DNA of 64,000 nucleotides. Source: Rutpela maculata. Its lineage: Eukaryota; Arthropoda; Insecta; Coleoptera; Cerambycidae. The stretch covers positions 16,852,706 to 16,916,705 of the forward strand of contig OW386288.2 in NCBI GenBank assembly GCA_936432065.2, given 5' to 3'. A program made the position numbers and the translations under genes. This document shows positions 58,314 to 64,000 of the stretch, one piece after another; the stretch's first letter is position 1, and every line of letters begins with the position of its first letter. The notes below the pieces were generated by a model. The model did not search any database, was not told the DNA's origin, and saw only the letters and a program-made list of their open reading frames with translations.

Positions 58314-61203
58314 AATAGTCGAGTCAATGAAATCTAAAAATCGTCAAAACCTCTTAATTCTACGCAACAGCTCAGATTTTGATCATTTTTTTTTAAATGT
58401 GTGTTTTTTAATATTATTCAAAATCAGAAACATTCCGAGAGGCGAAAATAATTATTTATATTGCTTAAACAATTATAACAATATTTACAAAAAAATATAT
58501 TTAAAAATTTTTTTTATAAAACATAATGTTTTTATTGAATATCTAAGTTCAAAAATATTTCTCGCAGTCGGGGTTGATAACTATTTATATTGTTTAAACA
58601 ATAATAACAACTTTTACAGGAAAAAATCTATTTTTTCTTTGTTTTTTTTCCCGATATTCATGAAAAAGTTCATTTAGTCCAGTGTTTGGAGGTTTTTCGC
58701 TCAGAATTCTTTCGGATAAAACCGATTGACGTGAAATTTGGACAGTAATTAGGAAATGGCTAGAGGAACAAAAGCTATATAATGCCGATGTGTGCCACCT
58801 TGGGGGTGGATGCCACCCCTTCTCGGGGGTGGAATTTATTATGTTCAAAGTAACTGCATAAATCGATAGAGGAATGAATTCTAAGCAATAAATGTTTTTT
58901 CGATGAGTCAATACTTTTTGAATTATTTATTCTTGATTGAAAATGTTATTTTTCATCAAAAATGCATCTTTTAGAACGATTTTTCACTAATAACTCGAAA
59001 ACTTTACGTTTTATTAAAAAAATTAGTATAAATAAAAATGAAGCATATAAAATAGCAAATCGACTATTTTTTTTTTTAATTCTGTAGATGCAATACGAAC
59101 CGAGTTATGGCTCGTTGAAGATGACTTTTTGTTCGCCGAAAACTGAATTCGATCCTTTCAACGTTAAATAACGGAAAAACGGAAATTTTTTGGAGGAAAA
59201 CATATAAGACATTTCTAAAAGTACTTGAAAAGACCTTTAAAATGAACTTTGGTAAAAGTCGTTAGCATAACAACTAACGGAGTTATGATAAAAATAAAAT
59301 GGTTGTCTCTCTTTTTTTTTTTTCGGAGAAAAAATCAGCAATGAAACCAATGGCTTCACCGCAAGAATTGAAATTGAACGTTATCCATTTACAGTTTACT
59401 TTGTTTAAGTACTAACAATATGTTCAAGAAGTGTGACCAGTTTAGGATGCCTATATTTGAAAAAAGTTTGATTCAAATTTGAAATGATTTTTGAAATTTC
59501 TTAAAATATTTTCATTTTTTCACAATAATTCAAAAACTAAAGAAGATACGTAACAAATTCTAGAGTACAAATTTTAGAAGCCGGTAGGTACTGCACAATA
59601 TTACTGTACGGAGCTGTTAAAGAGATACAGTTAAAAAACCGAGCAGTGTCGAAGACTTACCATCGTTTCTCGAGTAGATGTGCTATGACTGGTTTTTCAA
59701 TGATAACTTCCTTAATTTTTAAGCTATTCAATCGCTCCAAAAATCATTTTACATGGAACTTTAAGGGCTACAAGGCATGTAAAGTTGAACTACCTTGAAC
59801 CTTTGGTTTTTGAAATTGTTGAGTTTAAATGGCTCGGGGAAGGTGGTCATCGCACTCAAATGCAAACTTATAACGGTGATAACTCAATTAATTTTTATCC
59901 TAGAGAAATAAAAAAAAATAAAATTTTAGTAAATAAAAAACCTAAATTTTTGTACTGTAGCATTTTTTACGTATCTTATTTAGTCTTTGAATTGTTGTGA
60001 AAAAATGAAAATTTTTTAAGAAGTTCCAAAAATCATTTCAAATTTGAATCAAACTTTTTTCAAATATAGGCATCCTAAACCGGTCAAACTTCTAGAACAT
60101 ATTGTTAGTAATTAAATAAAGTAAATTGTAAATGAATTACGTTCAATTTCAATTCTTGCGGTGAAGCCATTGGTTTCATTGCTGATTTTTTCTTCGAAAA
60201 AAAGAGGCAACCATTTTATTTTGCTGTTTTCGATTCGCCGATTTGCTATTTTATAGGCTTCATTTTTATTTATAATAATTTTTTTGGTAAAACGTAAAGT
60301 TTTCGAGTTATTGGTGAAAAATCGTTCTAAAACATGCATTTTTTAAAAGAAAAATCAACATTTTCATTCAAGAATAACTTAAAAAGTATTGACTCATCGA
60401 AAAAATTTCATAGAACATTTATTGCTTAGAATTCATGCCTCTATCGATTTCTGTAGTTACTTTGAACATAATAATTTCCACCCACGAGAAGAGGTGACAT
60501 TCACCCCCAGGGTAAAAGCACACATCGGCACTATATAACTTTTGTTCCTCGAACCATCCCCTAATTACTGTCCAAATTTCATGTCAATCGGTTTTATCCG
60601 AAAAAATTCTGAGCGAAAAACCTTCAAACACTGTACTAAATGAACATCATGAATATTGGGAAAAAAACATAAAAAAAAATAGATTTTTCCTGTAAAAGTT
60701 GTTATTATTGTTTAAACAATATAAATAGTTATCAACCCCGACTGCGAGAAACATTTTTGAACTTACAAATTCAATAAAAACAACTCAATGTTTTATAAAT
60801 ATATTTTTTTGTAAATATTGTTATTATTGTTTGAACAATATAAATAATTATTTGCGCCTCTTACAGTTCATCTCAAACTTATAGCAACATGAGGCCCAGT
60901 GTTTCAATGCAAAGTTAAGCACTTTATCCTAAAAATAAATTAGCTAGAAGTTTAGAATATAAAGTTGCAATATCAAAGTGTTTAATAAAAGCATATTTTA
61001 AACTTCTAGCTAATTTATTTGTAGGATAAAATGCTTAACTTTGCATTGAAACACTGGGTCTCATGTTGCTATAAGTTTGAGATGAACTGTAGAATGTTTC
61101 TGATTTTGAACAATATTAAAAGAGACACATTTTAAAATAAGAATGATCAAAATCGGACCTGTTGCTGAGAATTAAGAAGTGAAAACCTTCATTGACTCAA
61201 CTA
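58314..61203. mobile_element. Foldback element F2, about 2.9 kb, inserted in RepB
   Basis: The ends read AATAGTCGAGTCAATGAA (left) and TATAGTTGAGTCAATGAA (right, inward), matching F1 ends. The arms (58314-59560 and about 59960-61203) share, in mirror order, GAATTAAGA, ATTTTGATCATT, CAGAAACATTC, AATAATTATTTATATTG, AGTCGGGGTTGATAACTATT, GATTGACGTGAAATTTGGAC, GGGGGTGGAATTTATTATG, CTCGAAAACTTTACGTTTT, CAAGAATTGAAATTGAACGT and AGTTTAGGATGCCTATATTT. A loop of about 400 bp (59560-59950) is unpaired. Frames 58252-58677, 58594-58911 and 60112-60339 lie across arms and have no recognised protein. RepB sequence flanks both sides. Confidence 0.88.
60864..61089. mobile_element. TA-flanked foldback MITE, 226 bp, nested in the F2 right arm
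   Basis: The ends read CAGTTCATCTCAAACTTATA inward on both sides and match for about 85 bp, with TA outside (60862-60863, 61090-61091). The F2 left arm at about 58435 lacks this sequence, so it is the empty-site equivalent (CCGAGAGGCG there, CCTC-TTA | TA-GAATG here). No coding sequence. Confidence 0.93.
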
Positions 61204-61265
61204 TAAATACCAATTGTATGGATTCTTACTTGCTTGATTTACCTATATACCCCCATTTACTCCAA
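61204..61265 (+). repeat. RepB copy d, right part
   Basis: AAATACCAATTGTATGGATT, CTTACTTGCTTGATTTACC and ATTTAC continue the RepB block order directly after the F2 right end. The copy is then truncated before the GTTCCAGAG block. Confidence 0.72.
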
Positions 61266-62403
61266 TTGTCCATAGTGCCACACCTTAACAATTGGTAAAT
61301 TGGTTATAACAAAAAAATCAATGACAAAAGAAATACTTAACTTCTCACTTTAAGTCGATCAAATTGAATACTAGAAAGAATACTAAAATCAGTATCCCAC
61401 AATCGACATGCAAACAAAATCTGCTGTTTTTTAGCTCTTGAGGGTGCACATATTTAATCCCTAAAAATTTAAATACTGTCTGCCACTGGCATTGATGGTA
61501 TAAAGAATAAATTACGTTCGAAGGCAGCTCTGCGCGCAGGACACCATTGAAGGATGAGATGTTTATTAAGCTCAAATACATTTTTCTTCTGTTTAATTAC
61601 ATGATGTCATTGGGCGGTCATTAGTGGGGTATAATCTTCGCTTTGGGTTTTTAATTGCGCCGTCCCGAAAAATTTCACATCAATAGGCCCATTCCTAATT
61701 ACCAAACGAAAAACACCATTTATCAAGAAAACCATTGACAGCAGAATGTTTATCCGTTTTAATTCCTAACAACCAACAAAACGATTTTTAATTAATATTT
61801 TAAGCGCATATACGCCAGGGTTGAAGAGACACCCCCAGCTAACGAACATGTCTGCGTATGCAAAACATCAAAACGTTTCAGGAGTCGCATTTACCCACTG
61901 TCAATCAAACCTATGTTCAGATAGGCTGATAGTGATCGCGTGCTGACCAGTTAACCCCATCCTAGAGGATGCATAAGGGTTAGATTCGCTCGGAGCGATG
62001 GAAACACGCGAACGCACCGCACGCAACTTGCATAAGTTAGCAATCGCGAAGTGGATTTGGCCACTACAGAGGAAAAAGCACTTCACGTTTTGATATGATT
62101 AATCACGATATTTCCCAATAGATGCGACTTTATTGTCCACCGGTTTATCATCCAACTAAATTAGTCTGAAGCAAATGTCGTAGCGTTGTCTGGACGCAGG
62201 TAGCTTGAAAACCCACGTTCTTATTTGCCAATTTCTCAAAAGAATATCATTTGTGAACATTAATTTGTAATGGAATACTTAATATTTTCGTTGTAGTAAG
62301 GTGCTTTGGAAAAGTCGAAAAGCATTGATGCTTCTTAATCAGTTTAAAGTAAAGCTGCAAACTCTAGAAAAAAAATCAAATAAAAAAGTTCCTTCCTAGA
62401 AAC
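61266..62403. other. Non-coding stretch, GC-richer near 61850-62100
   Basis: 61850-62100 has higher GC and several CG dinucleotides (CACGCGAACGCACCGCACGC), unlike its surroundings. No open frame or RNA gene could be supported there. The minus frame 61901-62086 is short and unrecognised. Confidence 0.35.
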
Positions 62404-62831
62404 TGTGAGTTTAGAGGTAAAACGCTGGATTGGTTTCGGTCATATTTATCTGGTCAGTATCAAAAAATTATTTCTAATGATAAAGTATCCAAACAACCAG
62501 AAATCCATTCCGGTGTGCCACAAGGTTCAGTCCTTGGACCATTACAATTTCTAATATATTTCAATGATCTAGTTTCTGTTAATATTAAAGGAAAGTGTAT
62601 TTGTTTGTTGGTGACACCACGATAATCTGGCATGACAAATACATCAATGAACTCCAATGAGATCGTGAGTATGGATTTAGGAATGATTAAAGAGGAATGT
62701 GAAGCTAATTTATTATCTTTTAATATATTGAAAAGTAACATTTTTACATTTAAGTGCAATCTGAGCCAGGTATTCTTGGAAGACCATATTATTAAAAATC
62801 AAACTGATGGTAAATTTTTGGGCTTACATTA
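62404..62831 (+). pseudogene. LINE reverse-transcriptase fragment, motifs B to E
   Basis: Plus-strand blocks are GKTLDWFRSYLSGQYQKIIS, SGVPQGSVLGPLQFLIYFND (motif B), a degraded motif C (CFVGDTTIIWHD after a 1-base shift, where FADDTT is expected), LLSFNILKSNIFTF (D) and TDGKFLGLH (E). Frames change at least twice, and a stop follows INELQ. Fingers and motif A are absent. It ends where a hairpin begins at 62841. Confidence 0.75.
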
Positions 62832-62840
62832 ATAATAAAT

Positions 62841-63009
62841 TAAAATTCTAAAACCTCATTTCAATATTAAGTGAAAAATAAGCTGCCAATTGTTATGCAA
62901 TTAATTCTAATTGCATAACAATTTGCAGCTCATTTTTCACTTAATATTGAGATGAGGTTTTAAAATTTAAATTCTTTTGATACCATTCGGTATCAAAAGA
63001 ATTTAAATT
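62841..63009. repeat. Two adjacent hairpins
   Basis: The first (62841-62970) has arms of about 62 bp with few mismatches (AACCTCATTTCAATATTAAG mirrored by CTTAATATTGAGATGAGGTT). The second (62964-63009) has perfect 21-bp arms (AATTTAAATTCTTTTGATAC plus C) around an ATTC loop. They overlap by a few bases and abut the LINE fragment. Confidence 0.93.
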
Positions 63010-64000
63010 ATAGGCTCACATTTGCGTTAAGACATTTGTTTCTGGGGTTGTTGTTCGTAATAAATATTTAATAAAATTTGTGCAAAACAAACTTTCTCAA
63101 AAAAAACATCATTTAGGGAATATACTACTCTATTATGGATAGTTTCATTGTATCTGTACTAGAGTGCTTTAAAAAAATTAAAGACGAACAGTGAAAAGTA
63201 CTTAAGATATATATAATTGTTGAACCTTTTGTAAAAAAATTCTTTATGATCATTTGAAAATAGATATACCCAAATTGAATTTTTGTCGCCAAAAAGGTGA
63301 AGTAACATAACAATTTACAGATGTCAAATCAGCATTATTTATTTACCGTTGAAAGTTTTACCATCAAAATTTTTTAAAATGTCTAAAAGGCGACAAAATC
63401 AAGACATTTTAAACCTCGATGGCTAAATGCGTAGACATCATAAAGACTAAATCTTACCTTTGAGCTAGGTAGTGTAAACAATGTCAAATAACACACTCAA
63501 TCACATCAACACAAGATGTAAAAAATTTGCCATTTATAGGGAATAGTACGTCAGAACTAATAAGGTGGAGTATTAGAAATTCGGTAAAGCCATTGTTCAC
63601 TTCCAATCAGTATGAAACTCACTTTAAATTGTACAAACATAATCAAGTTACAGACTCACATTATATGTAAACAATCTGTCAAAGTCACGTGATATAAGAG
63701 ATGACATCACCACCATTAAGGTGACATTTTCGAAATCATTTATAATTTCGAACTCTCCTCTATCCCCAAAGCTTTTACCTTTATCAAACAAATAAAAAAA
63801 GCAACTTTATTATTAGTTTATTGCCATAATTTTTTGTCTCTAGTAACATTCAGTTAAGATGCTTCCCTGCTAAGTTATTTAACCTTAAAGCCAAAAAAAT
63901 TCATTTTTTCAAAAATGTTCAAAATACATTCATTAAGTGTGAAATCTTTTAAACAATGCAACGATCACGGTCAAAAAAAGAGCGTATGTCTAATTAGGAC
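63010..64000. other. AT-rich stretch, nothing identified
   Basis: No gene, RNA or repeat is supported. Confidence 0.4.

Noticed and set aside
1..64000. CRISPR arrays, bacterial operons or LTR retrotransposons
   Set aside because: There are no regularly spaced short direct repeats with unique spacers, no operon-like gene packing and no long direct terminal repeats with primer-binding sites. The direct duplications seen are simple tandem pairs.

Overview
This window looks like intergenic or intronic DNA from a large, AT-rich, repeat-laden animal genome, most likely an insect. I found no intact host gene. The evidence is the mixture of element types: degraded non-LTR reverse transcriptases, a mariner-like element with a DDE transposase, a Crypton tyrosine-recombinase remnant, hAT ends with 8-bp target duplications, tRNA- and 5S-derived SINEs, many TA-flanked MITEs and a short TTAGG run. 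I cannot fix the order; a beetle is only a guess.

Layout. 0-10 kb: a LINE C-terminal remnant (565-1500, minus), a palindromic MITE (2498-2966), a nearly full reverse-transcriptase domain of a Jockey/CR1-like LINE (3411-5139, minus), a terminal-inverted-repeat element holding a LINE 3' end that itself holds a tRNA SINE (6905-8438), and a TA-flanked MITE (8723-9635). 10-20 kb: a GC-rich tandem array, a 5S-rRNA-derived SINE head, a 1.5-kb foldback, three copies of one dispersed repeat (RepB, two of them head to head), and a reverse-transcriptase scrap. 20-30 kb: mostly quiet, then a DEDDh-exonuclease-like fragment, a LINE fragment, a small MITE, and a 2.1-kb mariner element with about 300-bp inverted ends and a broken transposase.

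30-45 kb: several TA-flanked foldback MITEs, another LINE remnant, a 2.1-kb palindrome (37000-39155) carrying two mirror-image pieces of one protein family, a Glu-tRNA-like SINE tail, a 2.05-kb foldback with a perfect 40-bp palindrome inside it, and a further LINE. 45-64 kb: a 0.7-kb MITE, a second copy of the 6.9-kb element, a Crypton recombinase split by a hAT-type element, two foldbacks sharing one terminal sequence (53747-54516 and 58314-61203), a 190-bp hAT MITE with a perfect 8-bp duplication, an 866-bp foldback, and a last LINE fragment ending in two back-to-back hairpins.

The theme is inverted duplication at every scale, from about 20-bp hairpins to 2.9-kb foldbacks, often nested. Paralogous copies and matching arms give the order of events in several places. 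All coding sequence that I recognise is mobile-element derived and broken. Host function is supported only by one weak candidate terminal exon near 50.15 kb. Alignments were done by eye, so arm lengths and boundaries are approximate unless a target duplication defines them.
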